Below are positions 19,490 to 28,287 of a DNA stretch of 64,000 bases, one piece after another; position 1 is the first letter of the stretch, and each line of letters starts with the position of its first letter. Origin of the DNA: Pseudoalteromonas piratica (GTDB taxonomy: Bacteria > Pseudomonadota > Gammaproteobacteria > Enterobacterales > Alteromonadaceae); assembly GCF_000788395.1 (NCBI RefSeq), contig NZ_CP009888.1, positions 2,934,001-2,998,000 of the forward strand, given 5' to 3'. The notes beneath the pieces are model-generated. The model was not told the origin of the DNA and searched no databases. It worked only from the letters and a program-made list of their open reading frames with translations. A program made the translations under genes and the position numbers.

Positions 19490-19861
19490 ATGCAAGAAAG
19501 ACGACAGTTCACCCGGATTATTTATCGCACCCCTGCCACCTTAAATTATCAAGGTGTAGATTACAGTGCTGAGCTTTTAGATCTTTCGCTTAAAGGCGCT
19601 TTGATAAAAAAACCCAGTAACTGGCCAGCGGCATGTGATCTTGATATAAGTGCAACCTTGTCATTTCAACTATCAAGCAGTGATATTGAAATTGAAATGC
19701 TCGTTGCGCTCGCGCACGTCGAAAATTCGCAATTAGGTTTGCGTTGCGAGCAAATTGAAATTGACAGTGTGACACATTTAAAACGTTTAATTGAACTTAA
19801 CATGGGAGATGAGGAAGAGCTTTATCGTGAGCTTGAACATTTATCAGGGTTAGCAGATTAA
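19490..19861 (+). CDS. PilZ-domain protein (probable cyclic di-GMP receptor)
   Basis: A 123-residue single-domain PilZ protein. The two ligand motifs are present: the N-terminal arginine motif in ERRQFTR (RxxxR, with Arg4 and Arg5 near the start) and the LDLSLKGALI segment (DxSxxG). It probably binds cyclic di-GMP and relays it to an unknown partner. The ATG at 19490 is chosen because AAGGAG lies 7 bases upstream; the ATG at 19484 is too close to that site. It diverges from the rhomboid pair and lies 63 bases before the DUF350 gene on the same strand. A GGDEF protein is encoded at 3-6 kb, but no direct link is shown. Confidence 0.85.
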   Translation: MQERRQFTRIIYRTPATLNYQGVDYSAELLDLSLKGALIKKPSNWPAACDLDISATLSFQLSSSDIEIEMLVALAHVENSQLGLRCEQIEIDSVTHLKRLIELNMGDEEELYRELEHLSGLAD

Positions 19862-19924
19862 CCTTTCTCAGTATGTGATAAATTACCATAAAAACACATA
19901 CAGCTATTTTGGAGTATAACAATA

Positions 19925-20329
19925 ATGATTATGGATTCACTGGCGGGCTTTGTTCCGTTTTTACTTTATTTTGCCCTTGGATATGCATTAATTTTCGCAT
20001 TTATCTTTATCTATACACTGGTAACTCCACACTGCGAATGGACACTAATGAAGCAAAACAATCGCACCGCGGCAATCGCTTTTGCTGGCGCGTTTTTAGG
20101 CTTTACACTGCCGGTTGCCAGTGCCGCAATTAACTCTGTTTCTCTGATTGATTTCGCTATTTGGGGTGTGATTGCAGGTGTTATGCAGCTAGTAACCTTC
20201 TTCGCAGTAAAAATTTATATGCCAAAAATCACTGAACGCATCAATAAAGATGAGTTAAGCGCTGGTATTTTCTTAGCCGTCGCCTCACTTGCGACGGGGA
20301 TTTTAAATGCTGCCTGTATGACATACTAG
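19925..20329 (+). CDS. DUF350-family membrane protein (YjfL-like)
   Basis: A 134-residue inner-membrane protein with about four hydrophobic segments (near 8-30, 47-67, 76-98 and 112-130) and the DUF350 pattern RTAAIAFAGAFLGFTLPVASA in the first half. It resembles E. coli YjfL. GGAG lies 10 bases before the ATG. It is followed after 8 bases by a DUF1190 lipoprotein and then by an ATP-grasp enzyme, the same trio found around E. coli yjfL-yjfM-yjfC. The family's function is not established; a role in envelope or polyamine/peptide-related modification is only suggested by the ATP-grasp neighbour. Confidence 0.8.
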   Translation: MIMDSLAGFVPFLLYFALGYALIFAFIFIYTLVTPHCEWTLMKQNNRTAAIAFAGAFLGFTLPVASAAINSVSLIDFAIWGVIAGVMQLVTFFAVKIYMPKITERINKDELSAGIFLAVASLATGILNAACMTY

Positions 20330-20337
20330 GGGGCATT

Positions 20338-20925
20338 ATGAAACGAACGAGTAAACTTAAACTCACGTTAATGCTTGGTGCCGGAGTTGGCTTAAGTGGT
20401 TGCGGTGAAAGTGATGAATCTGCATTGCTATTTAAAGATGTAGATGATTGCGAACAATGGGGCGTTGAACGCTTTGAATGTGAAGTTCAATACCAAGAAG
20501 CGCTCGCTAACCATTACGTTGAAGCACCTAAGTATACCTCCGAATCTAACTGCGAAAGTGACTTCGGCTTTGATCAATGTGAGCGCGACAACAATAGCAT
20601 TTGGCGCCCTATCATGGCGGGATTTATGATTGGCCTTGTCGCTGAAGCCGTGGATGAAGCACTCGATTATGCGAAAAAGAAAAAGCGTAAAAAATACGCT
20701 CACTTTGGTGGTAGTAGCTATGGTGGTAGCAAACCTCTTTATCGCGCAAAAGATGACTTTTTTAGTTTTCGCAACAGCAATAACCAAACCATTGGGTCGA
20801 TTAATAATCGCGGTTCAATCATGGTTAAAAAGTCAAAAGTGAAATTCACCTCTAAGCCCAAATCAATCTCACGCTCACGTGGCGGATTTGGCAGTCGCGC
20901 TTCATCACGGAGCTATGGCGGTTAA
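20338..20925 (+). CDS. DUF1190-family lipoprotein (YjfM/YgiB-like)
   Basis: A 195-residue protein exported through a lipobox (LSGC, Cys at about residue 22), so it is probably lipid-anchored in the envelope. The N-terminal half carries DUF1190 cysteines (DDCEQWGVERFEC, SNCESDFGFDQC), likely disulfide-bonded; the middle has a basic run KKKKRKK; and the C-terminus is low-complexity, rich in Ser, Gly and Arg (SRSRGGFGSRASSRSYGG). The Gly/Ser tail resembles that of other family members and could be an acceptor for modification by the downstream ATP-grasp enzyme; this is conjecture. Its stop overlaps the next start (TAATG). Confidence 0.82.
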   Translation: MKRTSKLKLTLMLGAGVGLSGCGESDESALLFKDVDDCEQWGVERFECEVQYQEALANHYVEAPKYTSESNCESDFGFDQCERDNNSIWRPIMAGFMIGLVAEAVDEALDYAKKKKRKKYAHFGGSSYGGSKPLYRAKDDFFSFRNSNNQTIGSINNRGSIMVKKSKVKFTSKPKSISRSRGGFGSRASSRSYGG

Positions 20926-22082
20926 TGTTCCGTCGAAGTATTCCCGTTCGGCCTGACCTTAAACAACAGGCCGAATATTTTGGCTTTGAATTTGCGACTA
21001 TCGATGGCGATGTATATTGGGATGAATCAGCTTATTATCAATTTACCCTCGCGCAAATCGAAAACGATATTGAAGATCCAACCAACGAACTTGAGCAAAT
21101 GTGTTTACAAGCCGTTGATAAAGTCGTTAATGATGACTATTGGTTAAAGCAATTCGCCATTCCTGAAAAATTCTGGTCATTGATAACACGCAGCTGGCAA
21201 CAAAAAGAGCCTAGTCTTTATGGCCGAATGGACTTTTCTTACCATGGTAAAGGCCCTGCAAAACTATTGGAATACAATGCTGATACACCTACATCTATTT
21301 ATGAAGCTGCGTTTTTCCAATGGATGTGGCTAGAGCAACAAGTTGACCGTGCAATACTGCCCCGCCAAGCAGATCAATTTAACAGTATTCAAGAACGCTT
21401 GATTAAACGCTTTAGCGAACTCAATTTAAAACATCAATTAAGCTTTTGTTATTCAGATGGGTCAACTGAAGATAAAGGAACGGTTACCTACCTTCAAGAT
21501 TGTGCGTACCAGGCAGGTATTGCGACTGCGCGCTTTCCTATCGAGGAAATAGGTGTTGATGATAAAGGGCAATTACTTGATCCCGAAGAGACACCAATCA
21601 ATCATATTTTTAAGCTTTATCCCTGGGAAGATCTCTTTAAAGATGCATTTTCAAAGCATCTTAATAAAACGCACACCCGCTTTATAGAGCCTGAGTGGAA
21701 AGCAATTCTGTCGAATAAAGCACTGCTGCCACTGCTTTGGCAAATGTTTCCCAATCACCCCAACCTTTTACCTGCCTACTTTGCCAATAATGTCGGTGAT
21801 GGGTTAGAAAATGGTTACGTTCAAAAACCTATTTTTGGCCGTGAAGGGGCAAATATTACTTGGCATCATCCAACTAAAGGTCGCCTTCATAGCGAGGGCT
21901 GTTACGGCGAAGAAGGCTATATTGTGCAAGCGCTCGCGCCTTTACCTGTATTTAACGGTAATCATACGCTTATTGGTAGCTGGTTAGTGAATCATCAAAG
22001 TTGTGGATTAACTATTCGGGAAGATGATTCGCCAATTACTCAAGATTCATCACGATTTATTCCTCATATCATCCTAGGTTAA
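20925..22082 (+). CDS. ATP-grasp enzyme of the glutathionylspermidine synthase family (YjfC/YgiC-like)
   Basis: A 385-residue soluble protein resembling the synthetase half of glutathionylspermidine synthase and E. coli YgiC/YjfC. Family features include YGRMDFSYHGKGPAKLLEYNADTPTSIYEAAFFQ (core substrate/ATP region; key elements GRMDF and LEYNADTPT), FKLYPWEDLF and the C-terminal KPIFGREGANI with a downstream GCYGEEGYIVQ loop. The family is expected to form amide bonds between a carboxylate and an amine using ATP, but no member of the YgiC type has a settled substrate. Its ATG overlaps the stop of the DUF1190 lipoprotein gene, implying coupled synthesis and a shared process. Confidence 0.87.
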   Translation: MFRRSIPVRPDLKQQAEYFGFEFATIDGDVYWDESAYYQFTLAQIENDIEDPTNELEQMCLQAVDKVVNDDYWLKQFAIPEKFWSLITRSWQQKEPSLYGRMDFSYHGKGPAKLLEYNADTPTSIYEAAFFQWMWLEQQVDRAILPRQADQFNSIQERLIKRFSELNLKHQLSFCYSDGSTEDKGTVTYLQDCAYQAGIATARFPIEEIGVDDKGQLLDPEETPINHIFKLYPWEDLFKDAFSKHLNKTHTRFIEPEWKAILSNKALLPLLWQMFPNHPNLLPAYFANNVGDGLENGYVQKPIFGREGANITWHHPTKGRLHSEGCYGEEGYIVQALAPLPVFNGNHTLIGSWLVNHQSCGLTIREDDSPITQDSSRFIPHIILG

Positions 22083-22089
22083 ATTTAAT

Positions 22090-22104
22090 TGATAATAATT
22101 ATCA
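22090..22104 (+). promoter_or_regulatory. Perfect 7-1-7 Fur box
   Basis: TGATAAT (22090-22096), one A, then ATTATCA (22098-22104) is an exact match to the inverted-repeat Fur core. It lies 6 bases upstream of a -35 element, so iron-loaded Fur bound there would block the promoter of the small membrane protein gene at 22172. Confidence 0.85.
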
Positions 22105-22110
22105 TTAATA

Positions 22111-22139
22111 TTGACTTGTGATTTTAGGCACGATAATCT
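22111..22139 (+). promoter_or_regulatory. Sigma-70 promoter for the gene at 22172
   Basis: TTGACT (22111-22116) and TAATCT (22134-22139) are separated by the optimal 17 bases. Start of transcription is expected near 22146, giving a leader of about 25 bases. The adjacent Fur box suggests repression when iron is plentiful. Confidence 0.7.
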
Positions 22140-22171
22140 TAGTGGTATGAATTTATTTCAGGGATTATCTG

Positions 22172-22456
22172 ATGGAAGTTTTATTGATTGCTTTTTCATT
22201 TGTGACAGTTGTAATTGCAATGTCGTGTTATTGCAAAAGTAACCAATGTGCCGAAAATATAAACCTTGATAAGAACAGTCCTATAGGCCTTTATTGGTTA
22301 TTAGCAGTGGTGTCTTCAGCACTTGCCTTATTTACTGCAATAACAGCACTTGGCGTTTATGACGGCACATTGGCATGGTTATCGATTCATACAGTAATTC
22401 TAGTGCCCATCTTACTGTTTTCACCATTCAATCTTTCTCAAGATGACACACAATAA
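22172..22456 (+). CDS. Small membrane protein of unknown function, probably Fur-regulated
   Basis: I do not recognise this 94-residue protein. It has three likely membrane segments: about 2-21 (LLIAFSFVTVVIAMSCYC), 37-60 (GLYWLLAVVSSALALFTAI) and 68-86 (LAWLSIHTVILVPILLF). Three cysteines lie close together (Cys19, Cys21, Cys26). A purine-rich AGGGA precedes the ATG. The perfect Fur box and good promoter immediately upstream indicate expression under iron limitation, so a role in iron or haem handling, or in coping with iron starvation, is inferred. A terminator directly follows, so it is a single-gene unit. Confidence 0.75.
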   Translation: MEVLLIAFSFVTVVIAMSCYCKSNQCAENINLDKNSPIGLYWLLAVVSSALALFTAITALGVYDGTLAWLSIHTVILVPILLFSPFNLSQDDTQ

Positions 22457-22484
22457 AAAATAGCGCCATCGGGCGCTATTTTCG
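22455..22484. terminator. Bidirectional intrinsic terminator
   Basis: The stem TAGCGCC (22461-22467) and GGCGCTA (22472-22478) with loop ATCG is flanked by A6 and T4. It ends the small membrane gene on the plus strand and serves rraB on the minus strand. Confidence 0.88.
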
Positions 22485-22514
22485 TATTCTATGTATGAAT
22501 AAAACAACTTAGGC

Positions 22515-22850
22515 TTACTCTTGGAAGTAAGTACCCCAGCCATCATATTCAACACCCGCTTTCTGAGCGAGATCGATAAGCTTATCAACATCTTCAAGAA
22601 TAAGTTCAGCATCAAGTTCGCACTCAACCACAACGTCAAAGCCCCAAATTTTGCTGCCATCTTCTAATTCAAGTTCAGCCGGATCTTCAACATCAAAGCC
22701 AAGTTTAAACGCTGCCAGCGCAGCTTCTTCTAATTTATCAAAGTCTTCACATACAAAGTGGTGTTCAACTTCATATAACTTATCTGGGTTTGAACCGTCT
22801 TCTAGTAACGATTCAACAATGTCTTCACTAATTTCGCGCCAGTTTTCCAC
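22515..22850 (-). CDS. rraB: Regulator of RNase E activity B
   Basis: RraB binds RNase E and changes degradosome composition and mRNA decay. The 111-residue acidic protein matches E. coli RraB in EDIVESLLEDGSNPDKLY, EHHF, EAALAAFKLGFDVEDP, and the C-terminal VEYDGWGTYF; the acidic tail of the E. coli protein is missing. The start is a GTG preceded by AGAG. The first 23 bases overlap the 3' end of plsC in another frame, so rraB is likely translated from the plsC message. Confidence 0.92.
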   Translation of the reverse strand: MENWREISEDIVESLLEDGSNPDKLYEVEHHFVCEDFDKLEEAALAAFKLGFDVEDPAELELEDGSKIWGFDVVVECELDAELILEDVDKLIDLAQKAGVEYDGWGTYFQE

Positions 22851-23562
22851 AATCGCTCTCTACTTTAGCATCTAGCTGTTCAATTTTACTCTGCATCATA
22901 GCATGGATTTGCTTTGCATGCTCTCTTGCCGACACATCCTTATCTAACCGAATTGGGTCTAGCAATTCAATATAGACTGTTGGGTTAGCCCAACGATTTA
23001 ATTTAATTCGGCCCGTGGTGGTACTCATACATACTGGCACAACCTCAACATCTGCTTGCAATGCGGTATGAAACGCGCCTGTTTTGAAAGGCAGCAAACC
23101 ACGGCCATAGCTGCGTGTTCCCTCAGGAAAAAGCCAGACTGAAATATTATCGTTTTTAATTTTTGATGCTGCTTTATCAATTGTGCCTTTCGCTTTCGAT
23201 TTATTATTGCGATCAATCAAAATATTACCTGATAGCCAGTAAAGCTGACCAAAAAACGGAATAAAGCGAATACTTTTTTTGCCAATGCTAACTGTATTTT
23301 CTGGCACTGCATTGGTTACTGTAAATAAGTCATAATTGTTTTGGTGATTTGAGACAAACACATACGATTTTTGTTTATCTAATTTATCAAGTCCTTTGAG
23401 ATCGATTTTAGCACCCAACACCTTATGCATACTGCCATACCAAGAAGCAAACCGGTGAACATGATTGCGGTTAAATGGCATTACTAAACACAGTAACAAG
23501 CCAAAAACGGCACTAAATAAGATAAAAATCGCAAGCAATACTAAGCGAACAGCAAATATCAA
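22828..23562 (-). CDS. plsC: 1-acyl-sn-glycerol-3-phosphate acyltransferase
   Basis: PlsC acylates lysophosphatidic acid to phosphatidic acid at the inner membrane. The 244-residue protein has an N-terminal hydrophobic helix, the catalytic NHQNNYD (HX4D), GKKSIRFIPFFGQLYWLSG, FPEGTRSYGRGLLPFKTGAF and a C-terminal VVPVCMSTT block, all as in E. coli PlsC. A TTG start at 23562 is preferred: GGAG lies 8 bases ahead and it aligns with the E. coli N-terminus. In-frame ATGs up to 23631 would add 14-23 residues without a ribosome-binding site. Confidence 0.93.
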   Translation of the reverse strand: MIFAVRLVLLAIFILFSAVFGLLLCLVMPFNRNHVHRFASWYGSMHKVLGAKIDLKGLDKLDKQKSYVFVSNHQNNYDLFTVTNAVPENTVSIGKKSIRFIPFFGQLYWLSGNILIDRNNKSKAKGTIDKAASKIKNDNISVWLFPEGTRSYGRGLLPFKTGAFHTALQADVEVVPVCMSTTTGRIKLNRWANPTVYIELLDPIRLDKDVSAREHAKQIHAMMQSKIEQLDAKVESDCGKLARN

Positions 23563-23638
23563 AATAACGTCTCCAATAACTAAGCGCGCCATTATACGAA
23601 TTTTAGCTAACATGTGTAAGCTAAAAAACATAGTTTAT

Positions 23639-23670
23639 AAAAAAACCAGTCCCAAATTGGAACTGGTTTT
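23639..23670 (-). terminator. Intrinsic terminator downstream of parC and the candidate RNA
   Basis: On the minus strand AAAACCAGT pairs with ACTGGTTTT, with inner CCAA/TTGG pairing, followed by a run of seven Ts (23645-23639). It lies about 285 bases after the parC stop and 77 bases before the plsC start. Confidence 0.85.
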
Positions 23671-23900
23671 GTCTATTTTAACGCTTTTCGCTACAAATAA
23701 GCACTAGTAACTGTTTATCTTTGTGATTTACTCTAAATTCGATCTAAACACATTTTGTGTTATAAGGCGTTTAGATGACCCGTCAAGACAGCGATTGAAG
23801 TGTATTTCTGCTGTTTATCCCCACAAAAATGTGGGGCACTGGAGCAAAAACCTTTATCGCATGTCCATATAAAATAACTCTAGTAGACATGCTGTGCCTT
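23640..23900 (-). ncRNA. Candidate structured small RNA or parC 3' UTR
   Basis: The 391 bases between the plsC start and the parC stop hold no plausible gene but a series of hairpins. Read on the minus strand: GCATGTC/GACATGC (23892-23859), CCCCACA/TGTGGGG with a four-base loop (23836-23819), an 8-bp stem ATCTAAAC/GTTTAGAT (23776-23742), and a terminator hairpin (23670-23641) followed by a T-run. A promoter-like TTGCAG (23927-23922), 16 bases, TATACA (23905-23900) would start a transcript at about 23893, right at the first hairpin, giving an RNA of about 255 nt. It could also be a processed 3' end of parC mRNA. No known RNA family is recognised. Confidence 0.5.
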
Positions 23901-23953
23901 GTATACACACACTTCAAACTGCTGCAAACTCAAACAGTAAAGGTCAACAGTAA

Positions 23954-26260
23954 CTAATCGTCGTTCTTTTCCGAATCAATAGCATCATCAATCATTTCTT
24001 GTGCCGCAGTAAACTCGACTTCCATTAAGTCCACGCGTTGTAATCCTCGCGGTAACTTGTTACCACGTCGTCCGCGTTCGCCATAGTAATGCTCAAGATC
24101 ACTTGGTTTAAGCGTAAGCTTGCGTTTGCCTGCATGAAGCGTAACAGACGCACCATCCGGCACAATTCCCAATACTTTGACAAACTCTTCACGTGCTTTC
24201 ACTCGTGCACTTGGGATAGAGATAATCTTATTACCCTTACCTTTACCCAGTTTTGGCAAATCTCGAATAGGGAAGATCAGCATACGTCCTTCATTCGAAA
24301 TCGCTAAACATCGATCCGTAGAAACATCATGAATTGGCTGAGGTGTCATCAGTAATGCCGCTTCAGGAATTGTCACTAGCGCTTTACCGTTTTTATTTTT
24401 ACTGACTAAATCATTAAACTCAGCGATAAAGCCATAACCTGCATCTGATGCCATCAAGAAATTAGCTTTTTCATCTCCCATCACGACATGTTCAAGATTA
24501 GCGCCAGCTGCCACATTAAAGCGCCCTGTCATAGGTTCACCTTGGCTACGCGCTGATGGCAGGCTGTGGGTATCGGTCGCAAATGCTCGACCAGAGCTAT
24601 CTAAGAATACGCTTGGTTGATTACTGCGACCTTTCGCAAGAGATTTGAAGCTATCGCCTGCTCTATAACTTAGTCCTTCAGCATCAATATCATGACCTTT
24701 TGCAAAACGTGCCCAGCCTTTTTCAGAAAGCACCACTGTAACGCTTTCAGATGGCATTAAATCTTTTTCGCTCAGGGCTTTTGCTTCACCGCGCTCAACT
24801 ACAGGTGAACGGCGGTCGTCACCATAAAGCTCAGCGGCTTCTTGAATTTCTTTTTTAAGTAACGTCGACATACGACGCTCAGAACCTAGAGTCAGCTCAA
24901 GCTTATCACGCTCTTTGGCAAGCTCATCTTGCTCGCCACGAATTTTCATTTCTTCCAATTTAGCAAGGTGACGAAGTTTAAGTTCTAAAATTGCTTCTGC
25001 TTGTGTTTCAGTGATACCAAAACGTGCCATTAATACCGGCTTTGGTTCATCCTCAGAGCGAATAATTTCAATCACCTCGTCAATATTTAAAAAGGCTATC
25101 AATAAACCTTCTAAAATATGCAAACGTGCCAATACTTTATCTAGACGGTATTGTAAACGGCGACGAACTGTTTCGCGTCTAAAAACCAACCATTCAGATA
25201 GAATAGTTTTCAGATCTTTTACTTGAGGACGGCCGTTTAGGCCCAGCATGTTTAAGTTAACACGGTAGTTTTTCTCAAGGTCTGTGGTAGCAAATAAGTG
25301 CGCCATAAGAGGCTCAGCTTTTACACGGTTTGAACGCGGCACAATCACAATTCGGGTTGGATTTTCATGATCAGACTCATCACGTAAATCGGCCACCATA
25401 GGTAATTTTTTAGCGCGCATCTGCGTTGCTATCTGTTCAAGTACTTTCGCACCTGAACATTGGTGAGGCAGTGCTGTAATAACAATATCGCCCTGCTCTT
25501 CGGTATAAACCGCGCGCATTTTGATAGAGCCTTTACCACTTGAATAGATTTTGCGAATTTCCGCCTTAGGCGTGATGATTTCCGCATCTGTTGGGTAATC
25601 TGGTGCTTGTACTAAATCAAGCAACTCTTCAAGCTCGGTTTTTGGTTTATCTAATAATGCACAACAGGCACTCGCTACTTCACGAACATTGTGAGGCGGG
25701 ATGTCTGTTGCCATACCGACTGCAATGCCAGTGATACCGTTAAGTAGAATGTGCGGTAAACGCGCAGGTAACACTTCAGGCTCTTTCATGGTGCCATCGA
25801 AGTTAGGGATCCAATCGACTGTGCCTTGGCCTAGTTCTTTTAATAAAACCTCAGAAAACTTAGACAAACGCGCTTCGGTGTAACGCATCGCCGCGAAAGA
25901 CTTAGGATCATCTGCCGCACCCCAGTTACCTTGACCATCCACCAGCGGATAACGGTAAGAAAACGGCTGCGCCATCAGTACCATGGCTTCGTAACAGGCA
26001 CTATCACCATGAGGGTGATATTTACCAAGTACGTCACCCACTGTACGGGCTGATTTTTTATATTTAGCCGCTGCCGATAAGCCTAGTTCACTCATCGCAT
26101 ACACAATTCGACGTTGTACTGGTTTTAAACCGTCACCAATATGCGGTAATGCACGGTCTTTTATGACATACATCGAGTAATTTAAGTAGGCGCTTTGCGT
26201 AAACTGCGCCATTGTTTGTTGTTCTATCCCTTGCATTGCGAGGGTATCGAGATCTGACAT
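23954..26260 (-). CDS. parC: DNA topoisomerase IV subunit A
   Basis: ParC cleaves and rejoins DNA in the ParC2ParE2 decatenase that separates daughter chromosomes. At 768 residues it is full length. The quinolone-determining region [12 protein letters not shown] keeps the serine and glutamate found in sensitive enzymes, and the active-site tyrosine is in [11 protein letters not shown]. The C-terminal domain has the propeller blades of ParC. It starts 28 bases after the parE stop, an order seen in Alteromonadales. The long untranslated 3' stretch with hairpins is unusual. Confidence 0.98.
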   Translation of the reverse strand: MSDLDTLAMQGIEQQTMAQFTQSAYLNYSMYVIKDRALPHIGDGLKPVQRRIVYAMSELGLSAAAKYKKSARTVGDVLGKYHPHGDSACYEAMVLMAQPFSYRYPLVDGQGNWGAADDPKSFAAMRYTEARLSKFSEVLLKELGQGTVDWIPNFDGTMKEPEVLPARLPHILLNGITGIAVGMATDIPPHNVREVASACCALLDKPKTELEELLDLVQAPDYPTDAEIITPKAEIRKIYSSGKGSIKMRAVYTEEQGDIVITALPHQCSGAKVLEQIATQMRAKKLPMVADLRDESDHENPTRIVIVPRSNRVKAEPLMAHLFATTDLEKNYRVNLNMLGLNGRPQVKDLKTILSEWLVFRRETVRRRLQYRLDKVLARLHILEGLLIAFLNIDEVIEIIRSEDEPKPVLMARFGITETQAEAILELKLRHLAKLEEMKIRGEQDELAKERDKLELTLGSERRMSTLLKKEIQEAAELYGDDRRSPVVERGEAKALSEKDLMPSESVTVVLSEKGWARFAKGHDIDAEGLSYRAGDSFKSLAKGRSNQPSVFLDSSGRAFATDTHSLPSARSQGEPMTGRFNVAAGANLEHVVMGDEKANFLMASDAGYGFIAEFNDLVSKNKNGKALVTIPEAALLMTPQPIHDVSTDRCLAISNEGRMLIFPIRDLPKLGKGKGNKIISIPSARVKAREEFVKVLGIVPDGASVTLHAGKRKLTLKPSDLEHYYGERGRRGNKLPRGLQRVDLMEVEFTAAQEMIDDAIDSEKNDD

Positions 26261-26288
26261 GCTCGTTTACCTAAATTTATTATGCTTG

Positions 26289-28187
26289 TTATGAGTTCCA
26301 CGAATCTGCTTGGTCGCCGCTGGTTTCTAACCATTCACGACGATCGCCTGAGCGCTTTTTGGCAAGTAACATATCCATTACTTCTAGTGTTTCTTCATCG
26401 CCATCAAGTCTTAATTGCACTAAGCGACGGGTATTTGGATCCATTGTCGTCTCGCGTAGCTGCATTGGGTTCATTTCACCCAAACCTTTAAAGCGTTGCA
26501 CATTCACTTTGCCACGTTTTTTCTCAGCTTCAATGCGGTCTAAGATGCCTGTTTTCTCATCTTCATCAAGGGCGTAAAACACTTCTTTACCCACATCAAT
26601 ACGATAAAGAGGCGGCATTGCGACATAAACATGACCTTGTTCAACAAGAATTGGGAAATGCTTGACAAACAGTGCACATAGTAGGGTTGCAATGTGTAAC
26701 CCATCAGAGTCCGCATCAGCTAGGATACAAATTTTGTGATAACGCAGATTTGATAAGTCACTTGAATCAGGGTCCATACCAATCGCCACCGAAATATCAT
26801 GAACTTCTTGTGACGCTAGTATTTGACCTGACTCGACTTCCCAAGTATTGAGGATTTTACCGCGCAGTGGCATCACAGCTTGGAATTCACGGTCGCGCGC
26901 TTGTTTTGCAGAACCACCCGCAGAGTCACCCTCTACTAAGAAAAGCTCGCTGCGTTCACTTTCTTGTGTACTACAGTCGGTTAATTTACCCGGTAATGCC
27001 GGCCCTGAAGTGATTTTTTTACGCACCACTTTTTTCGCGGCACGCATACGCTTTTGCGCGTTGCTAATACAAATTTCTGCTAGCAATTCAGCGATATCTG
27101 TATGTTCATTCAGCCATAAGCTGAACGAGTCTTTTACCACACCGGATACAAATGCAGAAGTTGAACGTGAAGATAGCTTTTCTTTCGTTTGCCCAGCAAA
27201 TTGCGGGTCTTGCATTTTCACTGACAACACATAACTACAGCGTTCCCAGATATCGTCTGGAGTTAATTTAACACCACGTGGTAATAAATTACGGAATTCA
27301 CAGAATTCACGCATCGCTTCTAACAAGCCTTGACGCAAACCATTTACATGGGTACCACCCTGTGCGGTTGGAATAAGGTTTACATAACTCTCATAAACCC
27401 CCTCGCCGCCTTCTGGCAACCATAACACTGCCCAATCCACCCCTTCGGTAGAACCTGCAAATTCGCCAGTAAATGGTTGTTTTGGTAATACTTCGTATTC
27501 TTTTAATGCATCGGCAAGGTAATCTTTTAAACCATCTTCAAAAAACCACTCTAAGGTCTCTTTCGATTGCTTATTAATAAATCGAATGCGTAAGCCTGGA
27601 CACAGAACCGCTTTTGCTTTTAATAAATGCTTGAGCTTGCTAAGTGAGAAGTTGGCAGAATCAAAATAACTGGCATCAGGCCAAAAATGTACTGAGGTAC
27701 CGGTGTTGCGCTTACCCACAGTACCTACTTCGGTAAGGTCTTGCACCTTGTCGCCATTTTCAAACGCAATTTCATATACTTTGGCATCACGACGAACAGT
27801 TACCAATACCCGTGTTGATAAGGCATTTACAACCGAGATACCTACCCCGTGTAAACCACCTGAAAACTGGTAGTTTTTATTCGAAAATTTACCACCGGCA
27901 TGCAGTTTAGTCAGAATAAGTTCTACCCCTGGAATACCTTCTTCAGGGTGAATATCTATCGGCATACCACGGCCATCATCAATAACTTCCAGTGAATTGT
28001 CTTCATGGAGTATGACATCAATTTTTGATGCATGCCCCGCTAAAGCTTCATCCACACTGTTATCGATAACTTCTTGACCAAGGTGGTTAGGACGGGTGGT
28101 GTCGGTATACATGCCTGGACGGCGTTTTACCGGTTCAAGTCCATTTAATACCTCAATGGCTTCTGCATTGTAATCTTGTGTCGTCAT
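26289..28187 (-). CDS. parE: DNA topoisomerase IV subunit B
   Basis: ParE supplies ATP-driven strand passage for topoisomerase IV. The 632-residue protein has the GHKL ATPase motifs (VIDNSVDEALAG, DDGRGMPIDIHPEEG, GLHGVGISVVNALS), the transducer region, and the TOPRIM motifs LVEGDSAGGSA and DADSDG. It lies between yqiA and parC. The 100-base leader upstream contains an inverted repeat (ACCTAG/CTAGGT, 28231-28258) that could fold in the mRNA, but no regulator is known to use it. Confidence 0.98.
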   Translation of the reverse strand: MTTQDYNAEAIEVLNGLEPVKRRPGMYTDTTRPNHLGQEVIDNSVDEALAGHASKIDVILHEDNSLEVIDDGRGMPIDIHPEEGIPGVELILTKLHAGGKFSNKNYQFSGGLHGVGISVVNALSTRVLVTVRRDAKVYEIAFENGDKVQDLTEVGTVGKRNTGTSVHFWPDASYFDSANFSLSKLKHLLKAKAVLCPGLRIRFINKQSKETLEWFFEDGLKDYLADALKEYEVLPKQPFTGEFAGSTEGVDWAVLWLPEGGEGVYESYVNLIPTAQGGTHVNGLRQGLLEAMREFCEFRNLLPRGVKLTPDDIWERCSYVLSVKMQDPQFAGQTKEKLSSRSTSAFVSGVVKDSFSLWLNEHTDIAELLAEICISNAQKRMRAAKKVVRKKITSGPALPGKLTDCSTQESERSELFLVEGDSAGGSAKQARDREFQAVMPLRGKILNTWEVESGQILASQEVHDISVAIGMDPDSSDLSNLRYHKICILADADSDGLHIATLLCALFVKHFPILVEQGHVYVAMPPLYRIDVGKEVFYALDEDEKTGILDRIEAEKKRGKVNVQRFKGLGEMNPMQLRETTMDPNTRRLVQLRLDGDEETLEVMDMLLAKKRSGDRREWLETSGDQADSWNS

Positions 28188-28287
28188 GAAATGCGGTTCT
28201 TTTTATATTAATTATCTTTGGTGACCTAGTTTCCCTTGTGGGTAAAAAGTTCTAGGTTTTAGCGCGTTTTTTATAGTTATAACTGTT

